58,268 nt of DNA, taken from NCBI GenBank assembly GCA_016874535.1, contig VGUA01000001.1, forward strand, positions 105,188 to 163,455, written 5' to 3'. Positions 15,859 through 24,215 of the stretch are shown here, in pieces; within the stretch, counting starts at the first letter, position 1; each line of letters opens with the position of its first letter. The stretch is from Gammaproteobacteria bacterium. GTDB lineage: Bacteria; Pseudomonadota; Gammaproteobacteria; Ga0077536. The position numbers and the translations under genes were made by a program. Under the pieces are notes generated by a model. That model was not told the DNA's origin and made no database searches. It saw only the letters and a program-made list of their open reading frames with translations.

Positions 15859-17088
15859 GTGCCTGAGCAGTCAACCGCGTGGGCGCAAGACACACCGCCT
15901 TCGCTGGAGGCAGCTCTGCGCCGTATCGATGCCATCCGGCCGGGCGACTACGCGCGCACGCGCAATCATCTGCAGGGCGCGGTCACGGGCTTGTCTCCGT
16001 ATGTCACCCACGGGCTCATCACCCTCCGAGATGTGCTGGAGCGGGTGAATCAGAAGACCGCGCTCGCGGTCGGCCACAAGCTCGTCTATGAATTCGGCTG
16101 GCGGGAATATTTCCGGCATGTGTGGGCCTGTGAGTCGGACGGGATTTTTTCATCGTTTCACGAGGGGCCATGTACGGAGCGGGACTATGCGCGCGATCTG
16201 CCGGCTGACATCCGGGAGGCCCGCACGGGCGTGCCTGCGATCGATCAGGCCGTGCGGACGCTTTATGCGAGTGGCACCCTTCACAACCACGCCCGCATGT
16301 GGCTCGCAAGCTATGTGGTCCATCTCCGCCATGTGCACTGGCGCGCCGGAGCGGACTGGATGGTTGCGCACCTGCTGGATGGTGACTTGGCGAGCAATCA
16401 TCTCAGCTGGCAGTGGGTGGCGGGCACAGCAAGCCACAAACCCTATCTCTTCAATGCCGAGAATGTCGCGCGCTATGCACCGGCCTTCTGGCATAGCCCG
16501 GGCTCAGTGATTGATCAGTCTTACGCCGTTTTGGATGCAGTAGCCCGCGGGGCGCGCACGCCGGAGATGCGTGCAGGTGATGTGGTGGCGCAATCCTGCT
16601 TTGAAGTGGGCTTTGGTCTCGAGCCCATGCTGCAAGGGCAGCCCCCGGCTGGCCTTGGGCCTGCCACAGAAGTGCTGTCAGACACTGAGCGTTTCGCCGG
16701 AAGGGAGGTGTGGCTGGTCCATCCCTGGGCGCTGCGCGCTCCACCTGCTTCCCTCGCTTCCGATGCCGTGGTGCTCGGAATCTACTTGCAGGAATATCAC
16801 GCAACTTGGCCGTGGCCGGAGTCGCGCTGGCGCTGGGTGGCTGCGGCGATGGCTGCCGTCACGCCGCAGCGCTGGTTCGTCAATGCAAACGTGCTGGCGA
16901 GTGCATTGGCTGGCGCCGCCTGCGTGAGGACGGTCTCGGATCCGCATATCGACCGTTGGCTTGAACCGTTTGTGCAGCTGGACCCACCAACGCGACTATT
17001 CCCCGTCGTCAACCGCCGCTGCACCAGCTTTTCGCAGTGGTGGACGCGAGCGACGCGCGGACTGGAGCGCGCAGAGGAGTTGCTGTGA
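15859..17088 (+). CDS. DNA photolyase/cryptochrome-like FAD-binding protein with rearranged domains
   Basis: 409 residues starting at GTG 15859 behind GGGGGA. The N-terminal half is the helical FAD-binding domain of photolyases: LSPYVTHGLIT, GWREYFRHVW, GVPAIDQAVRTLYASGTLHNHARMW and DLASNHLSWQWVAG. In ordinary photolyases this domain is C-terminal, preceded by an alpha/beta antenna domain. Here nothing precedes it. Instead residues about 285-409 (VWLVHPWAL, then VVLGIYLQEY and FVNANV) look like a degenerate alpha/beta domain placed after it. Expected role is light-dependent DNA repair or photosensing, but the altered layout makes it uncertain. It overlaps the DCC gene (GTGA). Confidence 0.78.
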   Translation: MPEQSTAWAQDTPPSLEAALRRIDAIRPGDYARTRNHLQGAVTGLSPYVTHGLITLRDVLERVNQKTALAVGHKLVYEFGWREYFRHVWACESDGIFSSFHEGPCTERDYARDLPADIREARTGVPAIDQAVRTLYASGTLHNHARMWLASYVVHLRHVHWRAGADWMVAHLLDGDLASNHLSWQWVAGTASHKPYLFNAENVARYAPAFWHSPGSVIDQSYAVLDAVARGARTPEMRAGDVVAQSCFEVGFGLEPMLQGQPPAGLGPATEVLSDTERFAGREVWLVHPWALRAPPASLASDAVVLGIYLQEYHATWPWPESRWRWVAAAMAAVTPQRWFVNANVLASALAGAACVRTVSDPHIDRWLEPFVQLDPPTRLFPVVNRRCTSFSQWWTRATRGLERAEELL

Positions 17089-17486
17089 GCAAAGCACGCG
17101 AGGACGAACAGCTGACAGTGTTGTATGACGGGGCCTGTCCCTTGTGCCGCCGGGAGATCTTGCATGTGAAAAACCTGGCGCAGCACCGGCCCGAGAGTGG
17201 GCTCTGCTTTCTTGATCTGAGTAGGATGGATGCAGAGCCGTTGCTGCCTTCAACAGAGCGCAGCATGCTGCTCGCGCGCTTCCACGTGCAGCGCCCGGAC
17301 GGGTCGAAAATCTCCGGCGCTGCGGCCTTTGTTGCGATGTGGCGGCGACTGCCCGGCTGGCGCTGGTTGGCGAAACTGTCCGATCTCCCGGGCATGCTGG
17401 TGCTGATGGAATGGGTCTACCGAGCATTCCTGCGGGTGCGTCCAGCATTGCAGGCCATCGCTCGTCGGCTGGACAAGTCCAAGTAG
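17085..17486 (+). CDS. DCC-family thiol-disulfide oxidoreductase (DUF393)
   Basis: 133-residue protein with the DCC motif YDGACPLCRREI (Asp-x-x-Cys-x-x-Cys) near the N-terminus, the hallmark of this thioredoxin-fold-like family. The chosen start is GTG 17085, which overlaps the photolyase stop (GTGA) and has GAGGAG upstream; the track start 17037 lies inside that gene. Genes of this family often sit next to photolyase or cryptochrome genes, and translational coupling here supports a functional pair, perhaps redox maintenance of the flavoprotein. Confidence 0.83.
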   Translation: MSKAREDEQLTVLYDGACPLCRREILHVKNLAQHRPESGLCFLDLSRMDAEPLLPSTERSMLLARFHVQRPDGSKISGAAAFVAMWRRLPGWRWLAKLSDLPGMLVLMEWVYRAFLRVRPALQAIARRLDKSK

Positions 17487-17497
17487 AAATGAGTGAC

Positions 17498-17583
17498 GGG
17501 AAATGGGTGACAGTTACCCTATTTCCGTTAATTAGGTAACTGTCACCCATTACGGGAAATAGGGTAACTGCCACCCATTTCCG
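17498..17583. repeat. REPIN-like repeat cluster R2 (three units)
   Basis: One direct unit (GGGTGACAGTTACCCTATTTC, from 17504) followed by two inverted units (from 17531 and 17553). The first and last form a near-perfect inverted pair. Same family as R1, between the DCC and Sel1 genes. Confidence 0.87.
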
Positions 17584-17611
17584 GTACCGATAGTTTTGGG
17601 AGGGGCGCGTC

Positions 17612-18154
17612 ATGATTCGGAGCCTTTTGGCATTGTCACTGACGGCGTGGGCCGCGTTTGCTGCGGCGGAGTCTATCGACGATCTGCGCGCCCGTGCCGA
17701 GCAGGGCAGCAGCTACGCACAAGTGCTCATGGGCGTGAAGTATCACAAGGGCGATGGCGTGCCGCAGGATATGGCAGAGGCAGCGCGCTGGTCTCGGATG
17801 GCGGCGGAGCAGGGTGATTCCCGCGGGCAGTACAACCTGGGCGCCATGTACGATTCCGGCGATGGCGTCTCCCAAGACTTTGCCGAGGCCGCCGCATGGT
17901 ACCGAAAAGCGGCTGAGCAGGGAGATTCACGCGGACAATACAGTCTTGGCGACATGTACCAGCTTGGCCAAGGTGTGGATCAGAGCGATGTCGAAGCGTA
18001 TCGCTGGTTCAGCCTCGCCGCAGTGAGCGGAAACGATGACGCCATCCCCGCGATGCAACGTCTGGCACCGCAGATGACTGCTGAAGAAATCGCTGAAGCC
18101 GAGCGCCTGGCACAGGCATGGCAGCCGTTGAGGCGCGACCAAAAAAATCGGTGA
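17612..18154 (+). CDS. Sel1-repeat (TPR-like) periplasmic protein
   Basis: 180-residue protein with an N-terminal signal peptide (MIRSLLALSLTAWAAFAAAE) and three Sel1-like repeats, e.g. GQYNLGAMYDSGDGVSQD followed by FAEAAAWYRKAAEQGD. Such solenoids mediate protein-protein contacts in the periplasm. The ATG has GGGAGGGG upstream. The stop codon TGA lies inside the first bases of repeat copy R3, so the last residues (QKNR) are encoded by, or border on, repeat DNA. No partner can be named. Confidence 0.82.
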   Translation: MIRSLLALSLTAWAAFAAAESIDDLRARAEQGSSYAQVLMGVKYHKGDGVPQDMAEAARWSRMAAEQGDSRGQYNLGAMYDSGDGVSQDFAEAAAWYRKAAEQGDSRGQYSLGDMYQLGQGVDQSDVEAYRWFSLAAVSGNDDAIPAMQRLAPQMTAEEIAEAERLAQAWQPLRRDQKNR

Positions 18155-18184
18155 CAAAAATCGGTGACAGTTACCCTATTTCAG
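18146..18184. repeat. REPIN-like repeat R3
   Basis: One full direct unit (TCGGTGACAGTTACCCTATTTC) preceded by a partial duplicate (ATCGGTGAC). The partial copy supplies the Sel1 gene's stop codon at 18152-18154. It lies 24 nt before the alpha/beta hydrolase start. Confidence 0.82.
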
Positions 18185-18207
18185 GCCGGCAGCCTTGGGG
18201 CCGAGAA

Positions 18208-19005
18208 ATGAACAAAAGCAGTTCGTCTGGAGAACAACGAGTTCGGATTCAAGGGCCAGACCACGACACTTCTCTGGTCTTTGATGTACGCGGTTGCGGG
18301 CGCGCTGCGCTCTATGTACATGGATGGAGCTGCAGCCGGACCGACATTGCCGCCGTTGCTGACCTGTTGGCTCCATCAAATCGGGTATACGCAGTCGACC
18401 TGCCACACCATGGGGCGTCGAGCAGCACAATTTCAAAGTGGACCATGGCAGGTCTCGGCGAGGTAGTGGCAGCGGTGGTGCGCCGACTCGGTCTTCGAGA
18501 TGTTGCTCTCATAGGGCATTCCATGGGCGCCGCTGTTGTGGTCGAGGCGGCGGCGTTGCTCGGAAGCAACGTGCGGCGAGTGATTGCCCTCGACGGCCTC
18601 AGCTATCTCAATGTCTACCCGCGTCAGGACGAAGCTTCTGTCGATGGGTTTGTCTCGCCGTTCGTGGCCAATTTCCGGGAAGCGATAAATCACTTCGTGA
18701 ACATGGCGATGCCAGGTTCGGACGAGACACTCAAACGGCACGTGGCGACGGTCATGAAGAGTGGGCCGTCCCAACATCGGGTGCCGATGCTCGCCGAGCT
18801 CCTGCGCTGGGATATGGATTCAGCGCTCGATCGACTCGTCGCGCAGATCAGCGTGCTGGCGGCGCGTCAGTTCCTTTCTGCCGAACTGGAGATCCGCTAC
18901 GGAAAACGGTTCGAGATCATTCCCACCGACCTCGGCGGCCATTTCTTTTTCATGGAGCAGCCGAGTGCAAGTGCGGAGATGCTCGAGTCGCTCCTGCGCC
19001 GATGA
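18208..19005 (+). CDS. Alpha/beta-fold hydrolase
   Basis: 265-residue alpha/beta hydrolase. The oxyanion strand LYVHGWSCSRTD, the nucleophile elbow GHSMGA (Ser) and a C-terminal His in DLGGHFFF support an active Ser hydrolase of the esterase/lactonase/dehalogenase superfamily. ATG 18208 is chosen because the upstream extension of the track ORF is translated repeat R3 (IGDSYPIS). The ribosome binding site is weak (GGGG). Flanked by repeat copies on both sides; codon use resembles neighbours only loosely, with more AT-rich wobble positions. Substrate unknown. Confidence 0.82.
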   Translation: MNKSSSSGEQRVRIQGPDHDTSLVFDVRGCGRAALYVHGWSCSRTDIAAVADLLAPSNRVYAVDLPHHGASSSTISKWTMAGLGEVVAAVVRRLGLRDVALIGHSMGAAVVVEAAALLGSNVRRVIALDGLSYLNVYPRQDEASVDGFVSPFVANFREAINHFVNMAMPGSDETLKRHVATVMKSGPSQHRVPMLAELLRWDMDSALDRLVAQISVLAARQFLSAELEIRYGKRFEIIPTDLGGHFFFMEQPSASAEMLESLLRR

Positions 19006-19072
19006 CATGGCGAACGGGTCCAGACTCACCACCCGGATCTCGTGAACCGTTGCCACCGACGACTCCGGGATC

Positions 19073-19140
19073 TGTGACTATTATCTGATTATCGGAAATA
19101 GGGTAACTGTCACCAATTTCAGGTGTCACCAATTTCAGGT
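19073..19140. repeat. REPIN-like repeat cluster R4
   Basis: A degenerate direct unit (GTGACTATTATCTGATTA) and a well-conserved inverted unit (GGAAATAGGGTAACTGTCACC), then a short duplicate (GTGTCACCAATTTCAGG). The stop codon of the minus-strand AhpD-like gene (19135-19137) lies in the final duplicate. Confidence 0.83.
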
Positions 19141-20451
19141 GGCGAGGCAGTAGGCTGTGAGACGGTGGAACATCTGCAGCACGGAAAGCCAGCAGATGAG
19201 TTCGACGATGGCCTGCGGAGAGATGGCGGACTGTCGACAGCGCTCCACCACATCCGGAGTGATGCGGGCAGGCGTGGGCGCGGCGGCCCGCGCCAGATGC
19301 AATAGGGCGATCGCTGTATCGGTCATCTCCTCCACTGTGATGTCCGCTCCCGCGGCGAAGCTTCTCGCCGATGCAAGCTGCGTCTCGGAAACGCCGTGAT
19401 GAAGAGCCAGCGCCGCCATGTCTTTCGCAAGCGCTGCATTGCCGACAACTTCGGCGAAAATCGTACCGGCCAGAATCTTCTCGCCCACAGGCATCACGCT
19501 GAGTGCGGGATCCAGATTCAGGTTGAGCACCGCGGCGATAGCGCGCACGCAACGCTGGTTGACCAGGCGCCCGAGCACCGGAAAATCATGTCCGGTCTGC
19601 TGCTTGAGATAACGACCCACTTCCGGCCAACGCGATGGCACACGGCGCTGCCAGCGCACGTCCAGCAGAAGGGCGCTGGGCAGGAACCGCAGGATGCGGG
19701 CCTTGCTGACCAAGTTGTCTGCGCCGGGCGGCGGCGTGGTCTTGTCGATGGCAAGGCCCCAGCCCGCACGTCCCGGAGACCATTCGGATCCGAGGGTTGT
19801 CGTCACCTCGGCAACGGTACTCGTCTCCAGCTCCACGCCAGTGGCGTCCATGAATTTGTTCAAGAAGCCCATTGCCACTGCGCCCATGGCAATCCACTCG
19901 GCCTGTGCGCGAGGAAAGTGCGCTTCGAGCGCCGCTCGGTGCTCGGGCGTCAACTCACAGGGCACGCGACCCAGCGCAGTGGCTACCGCTACCACTGCCG
20001 CCTCCGGGGGTGATAGGGCACCTGGCCCGCGCAGAGCGGCCGCAATCGTTTCTGGCGTGGCGCCCCGGCGGAGCGCAAAGGAGCAGGTGTGGGCGGTGCA
20101 GTAGGGACAATCCGCCGCACGACTTGCCATCAGCATGGAAAGCCCAACCTGCGCCTTGGGCGCTCCCCCGATGCCGAACACCGCAGCCGGCAGGTTCATC
20201 AGGTTGGGCACCACAAGATTGTAGGTCCTGAAGGCTGGCGGCCAGATCTCGAGGTAGCGATCGCAATTGGGCACCACGCCAATCAGCGTTCGGACCAGCT
20301 CCATCAGGGCACCATAACGCCCATGGAGCACCGCCATCGGCACGACGTGCGGCAGGAGAAGCTCGGCCAGGCTGTTGGGTGCGGGGATGGCTGACCCGGT
20401 GGTGTCGCCGGAGCCCGCGGTGGATGATGAAAGCTGGGGGGAAGTTGTCAT
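19135..20451 (-). CDS. AhpD/carboxymuconolactone decarboxylase-like protein, two-domain
   Basis: 438-residue protein with an AhpD-type active-site motif CPYCTAHTCSFALRRG (Cys-x-x-Cys plus His) in the N-terminal half, typical of peroxidase-like carboxymuconolactone decarboxylase (CMD) proteins. The C-terminal half (about 240-438) looks like a second all-helical CMD-like domain without the CxxC, so it may be a degenerate tandem copy. Most AhpD proteins are under 200 residues, so this is long. Convergent with the alpha/beta hydrolase; its stop codon is inside repeat R4. Role probably oxidant detoxification; not certain. Confidence 0.75.
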   Translation of the reverse strand: MTTSPQLSSSTAGSGDTTGSAIPAPNSLAELLLPHVVPMAVLHGRYGALMELVRTLIGVVPNCDRYLEIWPPAFRTYNLVVPNLMNLPAAVFGIGGAPKAQVGLSMLMASRAADCPYCTAHTCSFALRRGATPETIAAALRGPGALSPPEAAVVAVATALGRVPCELTPEHRAALEAHFPRAQAEWIAMGAVAMGFLNKFMDATGVELETSTVAEVTTTLGSEWSPGRAGWGLAIDKTTPPPGADNLVSKARILRFLPSALLLDVRWQRRVPSRWPEVGRYLKQQTGHDFPVLGRLVNQRCVRAIAAVLNLNLDPALSVMPVGEKILAGTIFAEVVGNAALAKDMAALALHHGVSETQLASARSFAAGADITVEEMTDTAIALLHLARAAAPTPARITPDVVERCRQSAISPQAIVELICWLSVLQMFHRLTAYCLAT

Positions 20452-20492
20452 GGCGAGCCCGCTTGGGAGATGGCGGTATCATGCCACGAGAA

Positions 20493-20587
20493 GAATTGGT
20501 GACAGTTACCCTATTTCATTCAAGATGAAACATGACGGTCAGCGGGGCTCCGGGGCGACGGAAATAGGGTAACTGTCACCCATTTCC
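20493..20587. repeat. REPIN-like repeat R5 (inverted pair)
   Basis: A direct unit (20493-20517) and an inverted unit (20560-20587) separated by about 42 nt, the classical REPIN layout. It lies between two divergent genes (AhpD-like and SprT-like), so it may affect both 5' regions. An A7 run follows the second unit. Confidence 0.87.
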
Positions 20588-20714
20588 AAAAAAATTGCGT
20601 TTCTTTGACAAAAAAATCACGGCGAACCACGATCCCTTGCGCCGGGGGCGTTCACGCTCTCGGCCAGCACCCACCAGGCACAACGCATCCCCCAACACGC
20701 GCAGTGAGGGTTCA

Positions 20715-22058
20715 GTGAAACGAATTCGTGACGGTCTGACCGATTGGCATCTTGAGTACTGCCGCGCGCTCGCCTTGCGGCTGCTCGGCCATGGGCCAAT
20801 CCGCGAGCCTGAGAAAGACACCTTCCACGTCAACCTCACCGACTTCCTGGCTGCGGAGGCTGGCGTGCGCAGTGCCGACATCGCGGGCGTCATCGACATC
20901 CTCGCCGTCACGCGCACGGAGTCGGGCATCAGCCATCACCGCAGCATCAACGATTATCCCAGGGAGCTGGCGCTCAATTATGGTTCGCTGGAGGAGTACC
21001 TGGCGGGTGGAGAATTCCAGGAATACGAGAGCTACGCCGCAGATCCGCTGATCGGCAATCGATGGGTGCAGAATGTGGAAGAAGCCATTCTCATGACCCT
21101 CGGGCACGAGCTCGCGCATCATGTGGTGGCGCTCCAGCGAAAGGGCAGAGATGTCAAACCCCATGGCCCCGAGTTCAAGCATTTCTATTCCCTGATACGT
21201 CGGTTCGCACTCAACCCGATGCTCGATGAGTTCGCCATGGACACCAAGCAGCGCGCCGCAGCGCGCTTCGAGACGCGGCTCATCAACAAAATCCATGCGC
21301 TGCAGAAGATGGCGACGGACGCCACCTCCAACGAGAACGAGGCGGAACGCGCGCTGGCCCAGCTGCAGGCACTGAAGAGCAAATATGGGCTCACGGATAC
21401 CGTCCTTTCAGACAGCACCAAGCCGCACGTCATCGAGCGGACAGTGCCCGTGGTGCGGCGGGAAGGCTACAAGGCGCTCAGCCACCTTTGTTGGGGCATT
21501 GCAAGATTCTGCGGCGTGGAAGCGGTGCTGCATCCAGGGCGACTGGTCAGCTGGCAGGAGATTGAACGCGGGATTCGCAAAGTGCTGTGGACGTATGACT
21601 ACGTCACCTATTTCGGCTCGACGTCCGATACCGAGATGGCCGTGTACCTCAGCGAGATGATCTTCCATTCGCTCTTTGACGAATCCGAGCGCTATCGCAC
21701 GACAGAGGCCTATCGCGAAGCATTGGCAGTCGGCCACAAAAGCCGGACCCTGGTCTTCTCCTTCCGGCGGGCCTTTGTTGCACGCATCAATCGGCGACTG
21801 GAAGAGAGCCGCAAGGCCGTGCGGGAGGAGTGGGTTGCCTCCCGCGCCGATGGACGCGAGCTCATGACCCGCAAGGACGCCACCCTGCAAGCCCTCTTCA
21901 AGCAGCGCTATCCCAGGCTGGGCGCGTTTCAGGGCGGATCATCATCCTCGACTACCATTGGTAGCGCAGACCGGGCAGGCAGATCAGCCGCAGACCGCGT
22001 GAATCTGAACCGTCCGGTGGGGCAGGCGAGGACGCTGGCGCTGGGGCATCGGCGGTAG
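20715..22058 (+). CDS. SprT-like zinc metallopeptidase fused to a DUF2786 region
   Basis: 447-residue protein from GTG 20715, which has GAGGG upstream; the 40 residues before it in the track ORF are basic, low-complexity and start at TTG. HELAHH with a downstream His in KPHGPEFKHF gives the HExxH...H zinc site of SprT/Spartan proteases. Next comes a DUF2786-like segment (KIHALQKMATDATSNENEAE, ...ALKSKYGL) with its usual partner (YFGSTSDTEMAVYLSEM...), common in phage and mobile-element proteins. The tail (about 430-447) is encoded by the 22022-22070 repeat, so its end may be altered. Possible DNA-protein crosslink protease; function inferred. Confidence 0.7.
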   Translation: MKRIRDGLTDWHLEYCRALALRLLGHGPIREPEKDTFHVNLTDFLAAEAGVRSADIAGVIDILAVTRTESGISHHRSINDYPRELALNYGSLEEYLAGGEFQEYESYAADPLIGNRWVQNVEEAILMTLGHELAHHVVALQRKGRDVKPHGPEFKHFYSLIRRFALNPMLDEFAMDTKQRAAARFETRLINKIHALQKMATDATSNENEAERALAQLQALKSKYGLTDTVLSDSTKPHVIERTVPVVRREGYKALSHLCWGIARFCGVEAVLHPGRLVSWQEIERGIRKVLWTYDYVTYFGSTSDTEMAVYLSEMIFHSLFDESERYRTTEAYREALAVGHKSRTLVFSFRRAFVARINRRLEESRKAVREEWVASRADGRELMTRKDATLQALFKQRYPRLGAFQGGSSSSTTIGSADRAGRSAADRVNLNRPVGQARTLALGHRR

Positions 22059-22070
22059 GGCGGGCTCTCC
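22022..22070. repeat. 49-bp direct repeat, left copy
   Basis: Near-identical to 30376-30424 (three mismatches by eye), beginning GCAGGCGAGGACGCTGGCG and ending in a REP-like GGTAGGGCGGGCT. It overlaps the 3' end of the SprT-like gene. The pair brackets the whole hydantoinase block. Confidence 0.8.
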
Positions 22071-22091
22071 TGTGCCGCTCGGGCCCGCCAT

Positions 22092-22140
22092 CGATCTTCC
22101 GTTACGGCGCTACGCTGGGTCGCTGAGGCGATGCTCCGCC
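22092..22140. repeat. Second repeat pair, left copy, at the 3' end of the HemL-like gene
   Basis: Starts CGATCTTCCGTTACGGCGCTA and matches 29689-29737 over about 49 nt with several mismatches. Both copies cover the stop codons and last codons of minus-strand genes (HemL-like and cupin). Confidence 0.6.
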
Positions 22141-23475
22141 ATCCTCCAGCAGCACCGCCCGGGTCGCTGCCACCATGTGATCGATGTCCGCTTCGGTGTG
22201 CGCCGTACACAGGAAGCCGAGCCGGCCGGCATAGAAGTAGAGGCCGTGGCTCAGCAAAGCTTCGTGCAGCCTGCGGATCTTGGCGTGGTCCGCGTCCTCC
22301 GCTTCGCGCGCCGAGCGGACGTCCGCCGCGGTGAAATGCAGGTGGAACAGTGATCCGAGCCCCGTCACACACGTCGGCAGGCCAAGATCCGCCACCACGC
22401 GCCGCAATCCCTCACGCGCGCGTTCACCCAGTTTCAGCAGGTGCGCCTCGCCACCCGCCTCCAGTGCACGCAAGGTGGCAAGCCCGGCAGCAAGGCTCAG
22501 CGGCAGCGCGCTGTAAGTGCCGGACTGGAACACGTAGTCATGCGGATGCGCTGTCGCCGACAGCCACTGCATGAGCTCCGCACGGCCGCCAAATGCCGCC
22601 AGCGGCAGGCCGCCGCCGATGGCCTTACCGAGGATCGTGAGATCCGGCACCACGCCGTAATGTCCCTGGCCGCCGCCCAGGCCCACGCGGAAACCCGTGA
22701 TCACTTCGTCCAGCGCGAGCACGATGCCGTGGCGCGCCGTGACGTCGCGGAGCGCATGCACGAACTCGCGTGTGGCCGGCACCGCGCCCGCGAAACCGAG
22801 CATGGGCTCCATCAGCACGATCGCCAGATCTTTGGCATGCCGTTCGATTAGCGCGCACGCGGCGTCCGCATCGTTGTAGGGCAGCACCACGGTCAGCGCA
22901 GCCAGTTCTTCCGGCAACATGCAGTGATACGGCACCCGCGCGGGCGCGGCGGCCGGACCACGCTCGTCGGCTGGCGCGGCGACGGAGACCATCACGTTGT
23001 CCGCCTGCCCGTGGTATGCGCCTTCGAACTTGGCGATCAGCTTGCGTCCGGTCGCCCGTCGCGCAACGCGGATGGCGGCCTGCACCGCTTCTGTCCCGGT
23101 GGGCAGAAAACGCAGTCGCTCCAGGCTCGGCATCATGCGCTGAATGGTTTCCGCGAGCTCGACCTGGCGCTCCGTGACGGCGATATTCGGCAGCCCTTCC
23201 CCAAGCACCGCCTGCACGGCGCTGACGATGTCCGGATGCTGGTGTCCGAGGATCGCCGGGCCTGCACCCAGCATGAAGTCGATATATGCGTTGCCATCCA
23301 CGTCGTACAGCCGTGCGCCTTCGGCGCGCGTGAGGTACAGCGGATGTGGTGCCCGCGCCTGCGAATACCCGCCCACACCGTCTGGAAACACCTGCAGTGC
23401 GCGGGCATGCAAGGCCTGCGAGCGGGCAAACGACGGGGCAGTCACGGCAAAGGGGGTGCGTTCAGGACGATTCAT
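22102..23475 (-). CDS. Glutamate-1-semialdehyde aminomutase-like class III aminotransferase
   Basis: 457-residue fold-type I PLP enzyme of the HemL-like branch. It shows YDVDGNAYIDFMLGAGPAILGH, FLPTGTEAVQAAIR (substrate-binding), DEVITGFR (PLP-pyridine Asp) and the lysine in TILGKAIGGGLP. It starts ATG 23475, overlapping the GntR stop (ATGA), so it is co-transcribed with a regulator rather than with hem genes. That argues for a catabolic amino-group transfer or mutase acting on an amino acid semialdehyde and not for haem synthesis. It is divergent from hyuAB. Substrate unknown. Confidence 0.82.
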   Translation of the reverse strand: MNRPERTPFAVTAPSFARSQALHARALQVFPDGVGGYSQARAPHPLYLTRAEGARLYDVDGNAYIDFMLGAGPAILGHQHPDIVSAVQAVLGEGLPNIAVTERQVELAETIQRMMPSLERLRFLPTGTEAVQAAIRVARRATGRKLIAKFEGAYHGQADNVMVSVAAPADERGPAAAPARVPYHCMLPEELAALTVVLPYNDADAACALIERHAKDLAIVLMEPMLGFAGAVPATREFVHALRDVTARHGIVLALDEVITGFRVGLGGGQGHYGVVPDLTILGKAIGGGLPLAAFGGRAELMQWLSATAHPHDYVFQSGTYSALPLSLAAGLATLRALEAGGEAHLLKLGERAREGLRRVVADLGLPTCVTGLGSLFHLHFTAADVRSAREAEDADHAKIRRLHEALLSHGLYFYAGRLGFLCTAHTEADIDHMVAATRAVLLEDGGASPQRPSVAP

Positions 23476-24206
23476 GGATGGTCCTCCTCGACGAGTCTGG
23501 GGCCGGCCGCCGTGCCTGCGCGTTGCGCGACGTCGCGCACGAACGCGCGAAGCGCGCGGATGTCGGATTGTTTCTCACGCCGCGCACGCGGGGCATCATG
23601 CGCGGCGAGCGCCGCCACCAGTGCCGCATGGTTGATCCAGCTCTGATGGTAGTAATCAGGCCGCTCGCGCAGCATCACGCGAACGGCAGCAGTACAATGC
23701 GGCACACTCTTCAGGCGCAGCAGCTCGATCATCTGCAGCAGCAACGGGCTACGCGCCGCGCGATAGATGGCGAACTGGAACGCGTTGTTGCGCTCGAGCA
23801 CCGGGTGCAGGTCGCCCGCCTCGCCAGCGTTCTGCAGGCTGTCCCCCAGCACGCGGATCTCGGCGAGCTCGGCCGCGGTGATATGGCGCGCCGCGCGCGC
23901 GCAGGCCTCGCCTTCCAGCTGCACCCGCAGCGACCACACGTCCTCCGCTTCCTCGTCGCTCAGCAGCGGCAGGCGAATGCCGCGCTTCGGCATCACCACC
24001 AGCGCGTTCTCTGCGGACAGCCGTGTGATGGCCTCGCGCACCGGCATCACGCTGGTGCCGAGCTGTTCGGCGACCTGGCGGAGCGTCAGTGTGGTGCCGG
24101 GCCCGATGCGGCCGGACACAAGCGCGTGCTTCAGGCGCGCGTATGCGAGCTCGTTCAAGGTGGCATGCTCGATGGGCGCGAGCGTCGGCGGGACTGGCGT
24201 GTTCAT
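23472..24206 (-). CDS. GntR-family transcriptional regulator, FCD/FadR subfamily
   Basis: 244-residue regulator. N-terminal winged helix: LNELAYARLKHALVSGRIGPG, then LRQVAEQLGTSVMPVREAITRLSAENAL. C-terminal all-helical FCD ligand domain with metal-binding residues in the EAC...H...H pattern. The track start (24497) runs through the divergent promoter; ATG 24206 is chosen by family alignment. The operator lies 15 nt before this start and probably gives autoregulation with repression of hyuAB. The ligand is likely a carboxylate from the hydantoin/aminotransferase pathway. Confidence 0.87.
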   Translation of the reverse strand: MNTPVPPTLAPIEHATLNELAYARLKHALVSGRIGPGTTLTLRQVAEQLGTSVMPVREAITRLSAENALVVMPKRGIRLPLLSDEEAEDVWSLRVQLEGEACARAARHITAAELAEIRVLGDSLQNAGEAGDLHPVLERNNAFQFAIYRAARSPLLLQMIELLRLKSVPHCTAAVRVMLRERPDYYHQSWINHAALVAALAAHDAPRARREKQSDIRALRAFVRDVAQRAGTAAGPRLVEEDHP

Positions 24207-24215
24207 GGCCCGATG

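Noticed and set aside
20595-20714. N-terminal 40-residue extension of the SprT-like ORF (TTG start)
   Set aside because: Basic, low-complexity, unlike the family and close to a repeat; GTG 20715 has a ribosome binding site.
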